Source: Streptomyces sp. NBC_00335 (GTDB taxonomy: Bacteria > Actinomycetota > Actinomycetes > Streptomycetales > Streptomycetaceae). From it: DNA of 64,000 nucleotides. Location of the stretch: the NCBI RefSeq assembly GCF_036127095.1, contig NZ_CP108006.1, positions 6,005,501 to 6,069,500 of the forward strand, given 5' to 3'. Below the pieces are notes generated by a model. The model did no database searches and had not been told where the DNA came from. It saw nothing but the letters and a program-made list of their open reading frames with translations. Below, piece after piece: positions 55,561 through 64,000 of this stretch (the first letter of the stretch is position 1; each line of letters starts with the position of its first letter). Position numbers and translations under genes: made by a program.

Positions 55561-56328
55561 ATGCGGATCGGAGAGATCGCCGCGCTCGTCGGGGTCACCA
55601 CCCGGGCGATCCGGCACTACCACCACGTCGGCCTGCTCCCCGAGCCGGACCGGCGCCCCAACGGCTACCGCGCCTACAGCGTGCGCGACGCCGTCCGGCT
55701 GGCCCGGGTGCGCCGGCTGACCGAGCTCGGGCTGAGCCTCGACGAGGTGCGCGACGTGCTCGCGGACGACGCGGGGCGCGAGCTCGCCGAGGTACTGGCC
55801 GAGCTCGACGCCGACCTCGCCCGCCAGCAGGCCGAACTGGCCGAGCGCAGACGGCGCCTCGCCGTCCTGCTCGCGGCCCCGCCCGGGGAGGTCGAGCCGG
55901 TCTCGCCCGCGCTCGCGGAGCTGCTCGCCAAGGCGCCCGCGACGGCCTCGCCGTCCGCCGCGCTCGACCGCGAGCACCTGAGCCTGCTCGACGCCTCGGG
56001 CGCCGTGGGGGAGGAGCTCTACGCCGTACTCGGCACGGTCGCCGCCGATCCGGCCGTGCTCGCGCTGTACGAGCGGCTCGACGAGCTCGCCGACGCGGAC
56101 GGGGACGACGCCCGGATCGGGCCGCTCGCCGCGGAACTGGTGGCCGCGGTGCCGGCCGAGGCGTTCGCCGCGGTGGCAGGACCGGGCGGCGGCGGGCCGC
56201 AGGCGGCGCCGGGCTTCCTGGAGGCCCTGCTCGCCGAGTACGCCCCGGCGCAGGCGGAGGTCGTCCGCCGGGTGATGGAAGCCTTCACGGGCACGCGGGC
56301 CACACAGACGGACAGGGGACGGGAATGA
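55561..56328 (+). CDS. MerR-family transcriptional regulator
   Basis: 255 residues. N-terminal HTH MRIGEIAALVGVTTRAIRHYHHVGLLPEPDRRPNGYRAYSVRDAVRLARVRRLTELGLSLDEVRDVL, then a coiled-coil linker (ELDADLARQQAELAERRRRLAVLL) and a variable effector domain of about 150 residues without known ligand residues. Starts 33 bases after a -35 TTGACC with the 19-bp spacer typical of MerR promoters. Overlaps the next gene by four bases (ATGA). Confidence 0.88.
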   Translation: MRIGEIAALVGVTTRAIRHYHHVGLLPEPDRRPNGYRAYSVRDAVRLARVRRLTELGLSLDEVRDVLADDAGRELAEVLAELDADLARQQAELAERRRRLAVLLAAPPGEVEPVSPALAELLAKAPATASPSAALDREHLSLLDASGAVGEELYAVLGTVAADPAVLALYERLDELADADGDDARIGPLAAELVAAVPAEAFAAVAGPGGGGPQAAPGFLEALLAEYAPAQAEVVRRVMEAFTGTRATQTDRGRE

Positions 56329-57161
56329 GCGCGATACGCGCGGCACGGACCGGGGTGGCCGCCGTGCTCCCCGTGGAGCTGGCACTGCTGGTGTGCCTGG
56401 CCGCCGGGGTCCGCCCGCCCGGCTGGGCCCTCGCCGTCGTCGAGGTGATGGTGCTCGGGGTCCTCCTCCTGGAGGCCGGCGTCCTGTACTTCCTGTACGC
56501 CGCCGCCCGCGCCCGCGGCGCCGACCCCCGCACGGCCCGCCGCGAGGCCGTACGGGCCGTGGTCCCCGTGACCGTACGCCGCCTCGTGCTCCACGAGCTG
56601 CGCGCGTCCGCCTCGTTGGCCCGGTGGGTGCTGCGCCGGCCGCCGCACGGGGTGCGGCCCGGGGACCACGCAGCCCCGTACACCGGACCGCAGACGGCCA
56701 TGATGTACGGGCTGGTGTTCGTGTCGCTGATCGAGACGGTGGCGCTGGCCTTCCTGATCCCCTGGCCGGCCGTCCACCGCGTGGTGCTCGTCCTCGACGT
56801 GTACGGGGTGGTGCTGATGCTCGGGCTGCACGCCGCCTGCGTCACCCGGCCGCACGTCGTGAGCCCCGACGGGACCCTGCGGATCCGCTACGGAGCCCTC
56901 TTCGACCTGACCGTCCCGCCGGACGCGGTGGCCTCGGTCCGGGTGGACCGCCGCTACCCCGAGGGACGGCTCGTCTCCCTCTCCGAGGACGGGGTGCTCG
57001 ACCTGATCGTCGGCAGCCAGACCACGGTCACCGTGGAACTGCTCCGCCCGCTCGCCTTCCGCCGTCCGCTCGGCGCTCGCGCCGAAGCCCGCGTCGTCCG
57101 CTTCCACGCGGACGAGCCCCGTGCGCTGGTCGACGCACTGCGGCAGCCCGCACCCCCGTGA
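56325..57161 (+). CDS. Membrane protein co-transcribed with MerR regulator
   Basis: 278 residues. Two N-terminal helices (AVLPVELALLVCLAAGV, WALAVVEVMVLGVLLLEAGVLYFLYAA), a charged region with RRLVLHELRASASLARWVLRRPP, two more helices (MMYGLVFVSLIETVALAFLIPW, VVLVLDVYGVVLMLGLHAACV) and a cytoplasmic domain (LRIRYGALFDLTVPPDAVASVRVDRRYPEG). No transporter signature. Likely the target or partner of the MerR protein. ATGA overlap supports an operon. Confidence 0.72.
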   Translation: MSAIRAARTGVAAVLPVELALLVCLAAGVRPPGWALAVVEVMVLGVLLLEAGVLYFLYAAARARGADPRTARREAVRAVVPVTVRRLVLHELRASASLARWVLRRPPHGVRPGDHAAPYTGPQTAMMYGLVFVSLIETVALAFLIPWPAVHRVVLVLDVYGVVLMLGLHAACVTRPHVVSPDGTLRIRYGALFDLTVPPDAVASVRVDRRYPEGRLVSLSEDGVLDLIVGSQTTVTVELLRPLAFRRPLGARAEARVVRFHADEPRALVDALRQPAPP

Positions 57162-57229
57162 CGGGCTGCCGCAGTGACGGCCGTGTGCGCCGAGCGTGAC
57201 AAGCCGGTGCGCGCCTGTCTTGTCGAAAA

Positions 57230-57300
57230 CGGCACGGCCGGAAATCGGCACGGTGGGAGAACGGCGCGGTGAGGAAACGGCACGGTGAGGAAACGGCTGC
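57230..57300. repeat. Short direct repeats (ACGGCRCGGTGNG-AA)
   Basis: Four copies of CGGCACGGTGAGGAAA-like units of about 16 bases between convergent genes ending at 57161 and 57315. No hairpin of note. Possibly a relic; low information. Confidence 0.4.
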
Positions 57301-57314
57301 CCCGCCGGGTCCGG

Positions 57315-57911
57315 CTAGCGCACCAGCGCGAAGGTGGTGGCCGCCACGGCCGCGCCCACCGCGGTGCCCGCGAGGACCTGGGCGAGGGTGTGGTCCTTCA
57401 GCTCGACCCGGGACCAGCCGACGAGGGCGACCAGCGGGTAGGCGAGCAGCAGCCAGGGCCCGTAGGTCAGGGCGAGCATGGCGACGCTCCCGGAGGAGAC
57501 GGCCGCGTGCACGCTGATCTTCCAGACGGGGGTCACGGCGAGCAGGGCCGCGAGGGTGGCCAGCATGGCCGCGATCAGCGCGATCATCGTGCGGGGCGAG
57601 CCGAGGAGCGCCATCAGCAGGATGCCGGTGGCGACCGAGCCGATGATGAACACCATCACGACGATGCGCTGTTGGCGCTGGCCGACGTGCCGGTCGGCCC
57701 AGCGGCCGCGCCGGATGCCGTACTTGATGAAGGCCAGCGGGATGACGGCGGAGAACAGGCAGCCCAGGAGTCCCCACCCGATCCCGGCGAGGCCGGCGGT
57801 GTGCCAGCCGATCAGGAGGGTGTCGGCGATGATCCAGGTCTTGGGATCGAGCCCGTCGGTGATCAGGCGGGCGGATCGGGACCCGGTGGGCTGGGTGAGC
57901 GTGGCGGTCAC
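57315..57911 (-). CDS. PAP2-family membrane protein
   Basis: 198 residues, five or six membrane helices. PAP2 residues are recognisable: HVGQRQQRIV, WKISVHAAVSSGSVAML and WSRVELKDHTLAQVLAGTAVG, giving His and Arg positions of the acid-phosphatase fold, although the final Asp is Gln. Could act on lipid phosphates. It starts at a GTG overlapping the stop of the transporter-like gene (GTGA); last gene of a four-gene cluster with XRE and ImmA/IrrE proteins. Confidence 0.72.
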   Translation of the reverse strand: MTATLTQPTGSRSARLITDGLDPKTWIIADTLLIGWHTAGLAGIGWGLLGCLFSAVIPLAFIKYGIRRGRWADRHVGQRQQRIVVMVFIIGSVATGILLMALLGSPRTMIALIAAMLATLAALLAVTPVWKISVHAAVSSGSVAMLALTYGPWLLLAYPLVALVGWSRVELKDHTLAQVLAGTAVGAAVAATTFALVR

Positions 57912-59080
57912 GCCGTGGCCTCCTGGCTGGTCGCGGTGAGGAATTCGTCGGCCACGGCGGAGTGGTAGATCCGCGCGAGCTGGATGAGCCGCAGTACTTC
58001 GGCGGAGAAGTCGAGTTCGTCGATGCCGACGGTGGCCGTCGGCTCCTGGGTGCCGTGGAGCGGCAGGACCCCGCGGGCCTTGCCCTCGCGGGCCGCCCGC
58101 ATCCGCAGGGCCTCGGCCGCCGGGCTCGTCGCCGGGTCGAACCCCGCCTCCAGGGCGGCGCGGTCCGCGCGCTCGCGGACCTCGGGGGCGGTGTACGCGT
58201 CCAGGGTCAGGGCGGCGTCGCGGATCTCGATCACCCGCCGGTACAGCCGCAGGCGCGGGCTGCGCAGGAGTCCGGTCTTCAGGACGATGTCGGGGGTGAC
58301 CGCGGTCAGGTCCTGCCAGAGCGGCTGGAGCCGGCGGTGGTGGCGGCCGTCCTGGACGGTGCGCCAGGCCACGCCGAAGGCGGGGATGCTGCTCCCGATG
58401 AGGATGAAGCCGATCGCCAGGTACTTCAGGGCGTCGGTGACGTTGTCGACCGCGATGTCGCTGGTGCCGTCCGTGAGGCCCGCGAGGCGGCTCGCGATGT
58501 ACCCGGCCCGCAGCAGGGTGTAGAGGACGCCGACGGCGGTTCCGATGCCCATGAGGCGGACGCCGGTCCGCAGCCACAGGGCGCTGGCGTGCCGGGCGCT
58601 GCCCCAGAAGAGCCAGGTGGCGGTGGCCATGGCGATGCCGAGGTAGACGATGAACAGGAGGTAGTAGACCGTGGCCCAGCCGTTGCCCGCGGTCTCCTCG
58701 AAGAAGTCGGTCATCTCGTGGGCCCGCGGGACGAAGAAGACGAAGAGCACCCCCATCGCCGTCATCGCGGTCAGGGCGGCGTAGTGCCGGGCCCGCAGCC
58801 GGCGGCCGGTCTCCGGGCGCGCGATGGCGACGACGAAGTCGACGACCGCGCCGGCCGCGATCATGCCCAGCCAGTGCTTGAAGAGGGTGGAGAGGTTGTT
58901 GACCCCCGCCCCGGCGTCCAGGGTGCGCATCACGCCGGGGAGACGGAGCGTCATGGAGACGGTCAGGGCGGCGAACGCCGTCCACAGGGCCCGCTGTTTG
59001 ACCGACCGGACGGCTGACGGGGCGCGCCAGAGCGTCACCGACCAGAGCATGGCCAGGATGGCGATTTCGAGCTGCTTCAC
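57908..59080 (-). CDS. MAB_1171c-family membrane protein (putative transporter)
   Basis: About 390 residues. Seven or so N-terminal helices (for example VVDFVVAIARPETGRRL, MTAMGVLFVFFVPRAHEMTDFFEETAGNGWATVYYLLFIVYLGIAMATATWLFWG) and a cytoplasmic C-terminal part of about 170 residues (LWQDLTAVTPDIVLKTGLLRSPRLRLYRRVIEIRDAALTLDAY). This is the layout of the MAB_1171c family, found in actinobacteria beside XRE and ImmA/IrrE genes, with unknown function. GTG 59080 follows the upstream stop by one base. Confidence 0.78.
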   Translation of the reverse strand: MKQLEIAILAMLWSVTLWRAPSAVRSVKQRALWTAFAALTVSMTLRLPGVMRTLDAGAGVNNLSTLFKHWLGMIAAGAVVDFVVAIARPETGRRLRARHYAALTAMTAMGVLFVFFVPRAHEMTDFFEETAGNGWATVYYLLFIVYLGIAMATATWLFWGSARHASALWLRTGVRLMGIGTAVGVLYTLLRAGYIASRLAGLTDGTSDIAVDNVTDALKYLAIGFILIGSSIPAFGVAWRTVQDGRHHRRLQPLWQDLTAVTPDIVLKTGLLRSPRLRLYRRVIEIRDAALTLDAYTAPEVRERADRAALEAGFDPATSPAAEALRMRAAREGKARGVLPLHGTQEPTATVGIDELDFSAEVLRLIQLARIYHSAVADEFLTATSQEATA

Positions 59081-59081
59081 T

Positions 59082-59783
59082 TCACGACCACGTGTTTCGA
59101 ACGGGGTGCCCGAGGGCGTCATGGAGGCGTACGAGACGGTCCTCGGCCTCACTGTCACTGGAGGTCGACTGCGTCGTGTTGTAGCGGCCGGCCCGCTCGT
59201 GGATGAGCGTGGCCAGGGTCTCGGCCTGCCGCTCCTGCGGGCTGGCGAACTTGCTCCGCCCCATGAGGTGCGCCAGGCGGTCGATGTCGAGGCCGAGTTC
59301 CTCGTCGATCGATTCGGTCCTGCGCGCCACGTTCCTGATCCGGGCCGCCTCGGTGCGGATGATCGAGGCGACGGGCAGCTCGGGGCGGTCGAGTCCGGAG
59401 ACGGCCGTGTGCGTACGGGTCAGCAGGCGCTGGAAGTGTTCGGAGGCCCGGGCGATCTCCCGCTCCGACGCCTGTTCGGGGATGTCGAGTTCGGGGGCGA
59501 CGTGGCCGAGCAGCATGTGCGAGATCTCGTGGAGGACGATCTGCACCTTGAGGATCTCGGCCGCGACGGCGTCGTAGAAGACGAGGTCGGCGACATCGAG
59601 TCCGAGCCAGATCCCGCAGGGCAGCGCCGGGTCGGGCGGTCCGTCGAGGGGCAGCAGGATCAGCGGCCGGCCGCGCTGCGCGGCTATGCCCTCGCAGAAG
59701 GCTTCCAGGTCGAACGGCCGGGGGATGACGAGCCGGTCCGCGACGGCGGCGCACTCCGCGTCGGCGCGCTTCCACCAGCGCAT
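59082..59783 (-). CDS. ImmA/IrrE-family metallopeptidase-like protein
   Basis: 233 residues. Zinc-protease motif VLHEISHMLLGH near residue 83-94 (HExxH), with acidic downstream helices. In known systems ImmA-type peptidases cleave or inactivate a partner XRE repressor to switch genes on. The XRE regulator is about 140 bases upstream in the same direction. N-terminus MRWWKRADAECAAVADRLVIP. Target repressor cleavage is inferred. Confidence 0.85.
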   Translation of the reverse strand: MRWWKRADAECAAVADRLVIPRPFDLEAFCEGIAAQRGRPLILLPLDGPPDPALPCGIWLGLDVADLVFYDAVAAEILKVQIVLHEISHMLLGHVAPELDIPEQASEREIARASEHFQRLLTRTHTAVSGLDRPELPVASIIRTEAARIRNVARRTESIDEELGLDIDRLAHLMGRSKFASPQERQAETLATLIHERAGRYNTTQSTSSDSEAEDRLVRLHDALGHPVRNTWS

Positions 59784-59925
59784 GGTCGCCCTCCCCGCCC
59801 GTCATCGAACAGTCCGCACACCCGATCGGATCTGAGAGTAACCGGAAGCGCAGCAGGGGCTCGCTGAGGACGTATCGGTGGCCGGAATATGGCTGACCGG
59901 GCGAGGCGCGTGGCTGATTCGCGCC

Positions 59926-60438
59926 TCAGGCGTCCTTGCTGCGCCGGCGCCGGGGCTTCACATCCGGAAGCCCTTCGGCCTTGCGGAGCTGCTTGATCAG
60001 GCCGGTGACGGACCGCATGGATCCGGCGGACAGCCCGCTGAGGCGGAAGGCCGCGGCCTTGACTTGCTCGTCCTCCAGGACCTGGGCGAACTCGTCGGCC
60101 GCGGCGGCCTTGCCCATCTCCTCGCGCAGCCGCGCGATCCGCTCCTCGATCCGGTGCTCGATCGCCTGGGCGTTCTCGCCGTCGGCCAGGTACCCGACGG
60201 TGACGCCGAAGAAGTTGGCGATCGCGCGGATCGAGTCGATGCCCGGGTTCGGGTTGTTGTTCAGGCGGATGGTCTGGACCGTGCCGTGCGAGACGGAGGG
60301 CCCGGACAGCTTCTTGGTGCCCTCGGCGATCTCTTGGTACGTGTACGGCCCGCGGCCCGCCGGATGGATCGTCTCGATCAAGAAGCCGAGGCGGTCACCC
60401 ATGGTGTCCCGCCGGTCGGTGGGGGTCTCCTCACCCAT
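59926..60438 (-). CDS. XRE-family regulator
   Basis: About 170 residues. HTH region GPYTYQEIAEGTKKLSGPSVSHGTVQTIRLNNNPNPGIDSIRAIANFFGVTVGYLADG, a long helix (EHRIEERIARLREEMGKAA) and a helical C-terminus with basic end (KPRRRRSKDA). Probable DNA-binding repressor or activator of its own cluster. The start is uncertain: in-frame GTGs at 60447 and 60441 and an ATG at 60438 all lie after GGGAGCA. Four TCTA-N6-TAGA-type sites lie 66-280 bases upstream. Confidence 0.8.
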   Translation of the reverse strand: MGEETPTDRRDTMGDRLGFLIETIHPAGRGPYTYQEIAEGTKKLSGPSVSHGTVQTIRLNNNPNPGIDSIRAIANFFGVTVGYLADGENAQAIEHRIEERIARLREEMGKAAAADEFAQVLEDEQVKAAAFRLSGLSAGSMRSVTGLIKQLRKAEGLPDVKPRRRRSKDA

Positions 60439-60503
60439 CACCGTCACTGCTCCCGTCTACGGCTGGATCTCAATGGTCCAGTACTAAATCATCACCGACA
60501 TTA

Positions 60504-60718
60504 TCTACCTGCCTAGATGGCTTTCACCACACAGTGCAATGAACTGCGTCTACCCAGCTAGCGGACCCCGTGGAATGTGACCCACGCCATATTGGCCCCG
60601 GGGCGCCCCGCAGGACCTTGACAGGGCATGCGTGCCACGGCGTATCTTCGTCCAGCCGTCTAGCCCACTAGATGGTTCGGCGCTCGATCGCTCGACGCAA
60701 AGCGTCTAGCCGACTGAG
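60504..60718. promoter_or_regulatory. Array of TCTA-N6-TAGA sites before the XRE cluster
   Basis: Sites at 60504-60517 (TCTACCTGCCTAGA), 60549-60562 (TCTACCCAGCTAGC), 60659-60672 (TCTAGCCCACTAGA) and 60705-60718 (TCTAGCCGACTGAG). Two are perfect inverted repeats, two imperfect; spaced 45, 110 and 46 bases. The whole 60439-61034 stretch has no gene; 60950-61034 is a GGACCGCGATCC-type tandem repeat. Confidence 0.55.
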
Positions 60719-60949
60719 TATCGGAGCCGGTGGGCGGGGCGGAAGAGGGAGGAGTCGCGATGCCGTCACGGCGGCAGGCTCCAAGCGCAGGACCATGGGT
60801 CGGCGCGCTCGCTCACGGGCTGAGGTACGGGGGTCCCCAGCCCGGGGTGGGTGAACCGCCCGTCGACGGGAGCCGACGCCCGTCGGCGGGGTCCGGCGGA
60901 ATCCAGCGGGGGAGCCGCCGCCGGACGGCGCGGTCCGGCCGCGGCCCGG

Positions 60950-61034
60950 GGTGCGATCCGAGGCGCGCCCCGGGCTGCGCCCCGGACCGCGATCCGAGGC
61001 GCGCCCCGGACCGCGATCCCGACCGCGATCCCGC
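60950..61034. repeat. GC-rich tandem repeats
   Basis: Repeats of GCGATCCGAGGCGCGCCCC and ACCGCGATCC units just after the AraC gene stop. Possibly derived from the REP-like family (GGGCTGCGCCCCGG inside). Confidence 0.5.
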
Positions 61035-61940
61035 CTAGCCGGACAGCATCACGCTGCTGACCCGGCCCGCCATCCGGTCCAGCACCGAACCGGGCGCCAG
61101 GCCGCCCCGCAGCAGGACGAACCGGGACGGGGGCAGTCCCGTCATCGCCTTCACCTCGCGGCTCAGGTGTGCCTGGTCGTGGTAGCCGCACGCCGCCGCC
61201 ACCTGTGCGGCCGCCGTTCCCGCCGCCAGCATCCGCAGGGCGTGCTGCAAGCGGAACACCCGGGCCATGGCCTTGGGCGACAGGCCCACCTGCTCGCGGA
61301 ACCGGGCCCGTACGGTACGGGCGCTCCACCCCGTCGCGGCGCTCACCCGGGTCAGGGAGCGGGTGTTCGCCCAGAGCCCGGAGAGGGCTCCGTCGACCTC
61401 GGGCGCGGGGGAGGGGCCGCGGTCGAGGCGGGCGCAGAACAACTGGTCCAGCAGGGCGAAGCGCTCCGTCCACGAGGGAAGCGCCCGCAGCCGTTCGGTG
61501 AGGTGGCGGCCCTGCGCTCCGAGCACGTCCACCAGATCCACGTGGGCGTCCTCGAAGTGCCACATCGGGATGCCGAACAGCCGGTAGCAGCCCTGCGGGG
61601 TCATGTTCACCTCCAGCCCGTGCACCACCCCCGCGTGCACCCCGACCGCCGGCACCGTGCGCGGGCCGCTGATCATGGCCCGGGCGGCGGGCCGCAGCTG
61701 GGTCGCGGCGAGGTCCTCCGTACGGGAGACCCACAGGCCCTCGGAGAAGCTGAAGACCAGCGTCACGCAGCCGGTGGGCAGCTCCAGGCGGCGCCTCGGG
61801 GCAGCGAACTCGGTGTGGAACCCCGTGTAGTTGATGATGAGCGGCCGCAGTGCGGCGGCCGGCCGGCGGCGGCGCGCCGACCGGCGGCCCGGGGCGGCGG
61901 CAGGCATCGCGCGTACGTCGAAGGTCTCGACCGAGCCCAT
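61035..61940 (-). CDS. AraC-family transcriptional regulator
   Basis: 301 residues. A variable ligand domain (VTLVFSFSEGLWVSRTEDL...NMTPQGCYRLFGIPMWHFED) then two HTHs about 200-290: RVSAATGWSARTVRARFREQVGLSPKAMARVFRLQHALRML and QVAAACGYHDQAHLSREVKAMTGLPPSRF, the AraC signature. ATG 61940. Not clearly paired with a neighbour. Confidence 0.85.
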   Translation of the reverse strand: MGSVETFDVRAMPAAAPGRRSARRRRPAAALRPLIINYTGFHTEFAAPRRRLELPTGCVTLVFSFSEGLWVSRTEDLAATQLRPAARAMISGPRTVPAVGVHAGVVHGLEVNMTPQGCYRLFGIPMWHFEDAHVDLVDVLGAQGRHLTERLRALPSWTERFALLDQLFCARLDRGPSPAPEVDGALSGLWANTRSLTRVSAATGWSARTVRARFREQVGLSPKAMARVFRLQHALRMLAAGTAAAQVAAACGYHDQAHLSREVKAMTGLPPSRFVLLRGGLAPGSVLDRMAGRVSSVMLSG

Positions 61941-62105
61941 GTCCGGGCCCTCCCCCCGCTGTTGCGCGGCCGGTGATGCCGCGCGGTCGGCCGATGATGG
62001 CAGGTCACGAGGCTCGATGGCCAGAGCGGTCCGGGAGCGGATCCCGGCCGGGGCCGCGGCCCCGGCCCCGGCAGGCGGGCCGGGAGGCGCCGGCGCCGCA
62101 CCCGG

Positions 62106-63548
62106 CTAGACCGGTGCGAAGAGCACCTTCGCCCGACCCGGGTCGGCCTCCGTCAGCCGCACCCTGATCCGGTCGCCCAGCGGCAGCTCCGCCGAGGTGG
62201 ACTCCACGCGGCCGATCACCGCCGGCTCCTCCAGGTGGACCGTGCCGACCAGCGGCTCGTGGTCCTTGACGTCGATGACCGTGGCCTCGAAGGTCTCCCC
62301 GACGCGGTCCTTGAGCAGCGCCGCCTCCACCAGGTCCACGGACTCCCGCTCCGCCGAGTTCGCCAGCCGGGTCCCGTCCGACATCTCCTTCGGCAGGGCG
62401 TCGAGCGCCTCCAGCGCCCACCCGGGGGGCTCCGTCCCGGCGACGGCCGCCACGCACAGCTCGCCCGTGTACCGGTCGACGAGCCGGCGCAGCGGTGCGG
62501 TGCAATGGGCGTACGGGGCCGCGACCGCGGCGTGCAGGACGGGGTCCGGGGTCCGGCCGCCGGTGAAGACCGTGTAGCCGGCGCCGCGCAGCAGGGCCGT
62601 GCACTCCTGGAGGAAGGCGGCGTGGGCCGGCCGGTGCGGATCGAGCCCGCGCACGAGCTCCGCGTACGGGACGTGGTGCGGCCAGTCGATCCGCAGGGCC
62701 TTCGCCGCCCGGCGCAGCCGCCCGACGGCTCCGTCGGGGGCGGTCGGCAGGGTCCGCAGGATCCCGGCCCCGGCGGCGAGCATCAGCTCGGCGGCGGCCA
62801 TGCCGGTCATCAGGGAGATCTGCGCGTTCCAGCCGTCGGCCGGGAGCGGAGCCCGGTAGGCCAGGCTGTACGAGCCCTCCTGCTCGACGATCTCCTGCTC
62901 GGGCACGTTCAGCGAGATCCCCCCGCGCTCCGCCTCCAAGGCCTCGCGCAGCCGCCCGATGTCCTTCAGCAGGGCCAGCGGCTCCTCGGCGGTGCCGGTG
63001 TCGATGGCCTTCTGGACGCCGTCGTAGTCGAGTTTGGCCCGGCTGCGCACGAGCGCACGGCGGACATCGGTGCCCTCCACCCGGCCCTCGGCATCCAGGT
63101 CGAGCCGCCACAGCAGGGCCGGGCAGGTCTGGTCGGGGAGCAGGCTGGCGGCGCCCTCCGAGAGCACGGCCGGGTGCAGGGGGACCTTCTCGTCGGGGAA
63201 GTAGAGGGTGGTGACCCGGCGGTGGGCCTCGGCGTCGAGGGCGCCGCCGGGGGTGACGTAGGCGGCGACGTCGGCGATGGCGTAGTGGACCCGGTAACCG
63301 CCGGAGGCGCGCTTCGCCAGGTGCATGGCCTGGTCCAGATCGCGCGAGGTCGGTGGATCGATCGTGAAGAAGGGGATGTCGGTGGCGTCGAAGTCCGGCA
63401 GGAGGGGGCTCTGCACCGCCCGCTCGGCCTCGGCGAGTACGGGCGCCGGGAACTCCTCCGGCACCTCCAGCTTCGTCCGCAGTTCACGCAGCGCGGCCCG
63501 CAGGGCAGCCCCGTCTGCGCCGGTCATGATCATATGACGGCGTGGCAT
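62106..63548 (-). CDS. RNB-domain (RNase II/R type) protein
   Basis: 480 residues. RNB motif FFTIDPPTSRDLDQAMHLAKRASGGYRVHYAIADVAAYVTPGGALDAEAHRR (near 60-110) carries the metal-binding Asp residues, and APYAHCTAPLRRLVDRYTGEL is the conserved later block. No S1 or cold-shock domain is obvious, so it is shorter than RNase R, as is common in actinobacteria. A 3'-5' exoribonuclease role is likely. Confidence 0.88.
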   Translation of the reverse strand: MPRRHMIMTGADGAALRAALRELRTKLEVPEEFPAPVLAEAERAVQSPLLPDFDATDIPFFTIDPPTSRDLDQAMHLAKRASGGYRVHYAIADVAAYVTPGGALDAEAHRRVTTLYFPDEKVPLHPAVLSEGAASLLPDQTCPALLWRLDLDAEGRVEGTDVRRALVRSRAKLDYDGVQKAIDTGTAEEPLALLKDIGRLREALEAERGGISLNVPEQEIVEQEGSYSLAYRAPLPADGWNAQISLMTGMAAAELMLAAGAGILRTLPTAPDGAVGRLRRAAKALRIDWPHHVPYAELVRGLDPHRPAHAAFLQECTALLRGAGYTVFTGGRTPDPVLHAAVAAPYAHCTAPLRRLVDRYTGELCVAAVAGTEPPGWALEALDALPKEMSDGTRLANSAERESVDLVEAALLKDRVGETFEATVIDVKDHEPLVGTVHLEEPAVIGRVESTSAELPLGDRIRVRLTEADPGRAKVLFAPV

Positions 63549-63717
63549 GAGCCGAGCCTAGGGGGTGTCCTGCCGATCGGGCCGGATCAGGGAGCGGTGT
63601 CTGGTGCCGTACATCGCAAGGCGGAGGCCGGCGGGCCCGGGCGGCACGGCGAGCCGACTACCCTGGTCGGGGGCCGCACCCCCGCCGTTGTGCCGTGCCC
63701 GTCGAAGGAGAACCACC

Positions 63718-64000
63718 GTGCTCGTGCTGCTGCCGCCGTCCGAAGGAAAGGCCGCCGGCGGCTCCGGCGCACCGCTGAAGCCGGAGACGCTCTCGCTGCC
63801 GGGGCTGGCCGCGGCCCGCGCCGCGGTGCTGGAGGAGCTGGTCGAGCTGTGCGTGGGCGACGAGCTGAAGGCCCGCGAGGTGCTCGGCCTGAGCGAGGGC
63901 CTGCGCGGTGAGGTCGCCAAGAACACGGAGCTGCTGACTGCGGTCGCCCGCCCGGCGGGCGAGATCTACACGGGCGTGCTCTACGACGCTTTGGGCCTGT
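63718..64000 (+). CDS. yaaA: YaaA-family peroxide stress protein (3' partial)
   Basis: GTG start with AAGGAG seven bases upstream. The visible 94 residues begin MLVLLPPSEGKAAGGSGAPL, then LPGLAAARAAVLEELVEL and end ELLTAVARPAGEIYTGVLYDALGL, the conserved N-terminal half of YaaA/DUF328. YaaA limits iron-driven oxidative damage in E. coli. The gene runs past the window. Confidence 0.85.
   Translation, partial: MLVLLPPSEGKAAGGSGAPLKPETLSLPGLAAARAAVLEELVELCVGDELKAREVLGLSEGLRGEVAKNTELLTAVARPAGEIYTGVLYDALGL

Overview
The window is very GC-rich, coding-dense actinobacterial DNA. Streptomyces is the best fit: GTG starts and ATGA/GTGA gene overlaps are common, and there are PASTA-less Ser/Thr kinases, SCO-type hypothetical families, an actinobacterial RNase P RNA and GC-rich REP-like intergenic repeats. 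I see no insertion sequence, phage, CRISPR array, tRNA or rRNA. The first and last genes run off the window.

Layout. (a) 1-5.3 kb: a PAP2-family membrane protein, a small hypothetical gene, a CYP125-like P450 divergent from a FadA5-like thiolase, and a secreted transglycosylase. (b) 5.3-11.9 kb, minus strand: a five-gene operon behind a cobalamin riboswitch. It encodes a secreted alpha/alpha-barrel repeat protein, an SCO2322-type membrane-anchored protein, ECF transporter T, fused A-A' and S subunits. I read it as a vitamin B12 uptake system with intrinsic-factor-like helper proteins. (c) 11.9-20.1 kb: a metallo-beta-lactamase-fold hydrolase, an aldehyde dehydrogenase with a 3Fe-4S ferredoxin, a lipoprotein, a KstR-like TetR repressor, and a divergent glycosyltransferase/methyltransferase/six-hairpin operon. 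(d) 20.2-33.5 kb: secreted proteins and lipoproteins, an F420-dependent oxidoreductase, an amidase, a methyltransferase, a P-loop kinase, a LysR regulator and a glutamine amidotransferase-like protein. (e) 33.7-46.8 kb: a Ser/Thr kinase, a fused double acyl-CoA dehydrogenase (FadE34-like) with an Ltp1-like thiolase, an amidohydrolase carrying a large Gly/Pro insertion, a second P450, and a MaoC hydratase/Zn-alcohol dehydrogenase/SDR operon. (f) 46.8-64 kb: HAD phosphatase, a large Ser/Thr kinase, Nif3/zinc-ribbon/RNase H operon, rnpB, a MerR operon, an XRE/ImmA-IrrE/MAB_1171c/PAP2 cluster, an AraC regulator, an RNB exonuclease and a YaaA start.

The main theme is a dispersed steroid or branched side-chain beta-oxidation regulon. 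The KstR-like repressor is encoded here, and sequences matching the mycobacterial KstR box (TnnAACnnGTTnnA) lie at five promoter regions: CYP125-like/FadA5-like, MBL/ALDH, kstR/glycosyltransferase, FadE34-like and MaoC. A second, different inverted repeat (TCTGAC-N5-GTCAGR) recurs at three of these and at the F420-oxidoreductase promoter, suggesting a second layer of control. No ring-degradation genes are in the window.

Secondary themes: GC-rich repeats have expanded inside coding sequences (ECF ATPase linker, amidohydrolase insertion), a MacR-type operator precedes a lipoprotein gene, and an array of TCTA-N6-TAGA sites precedes the XRE cluster.
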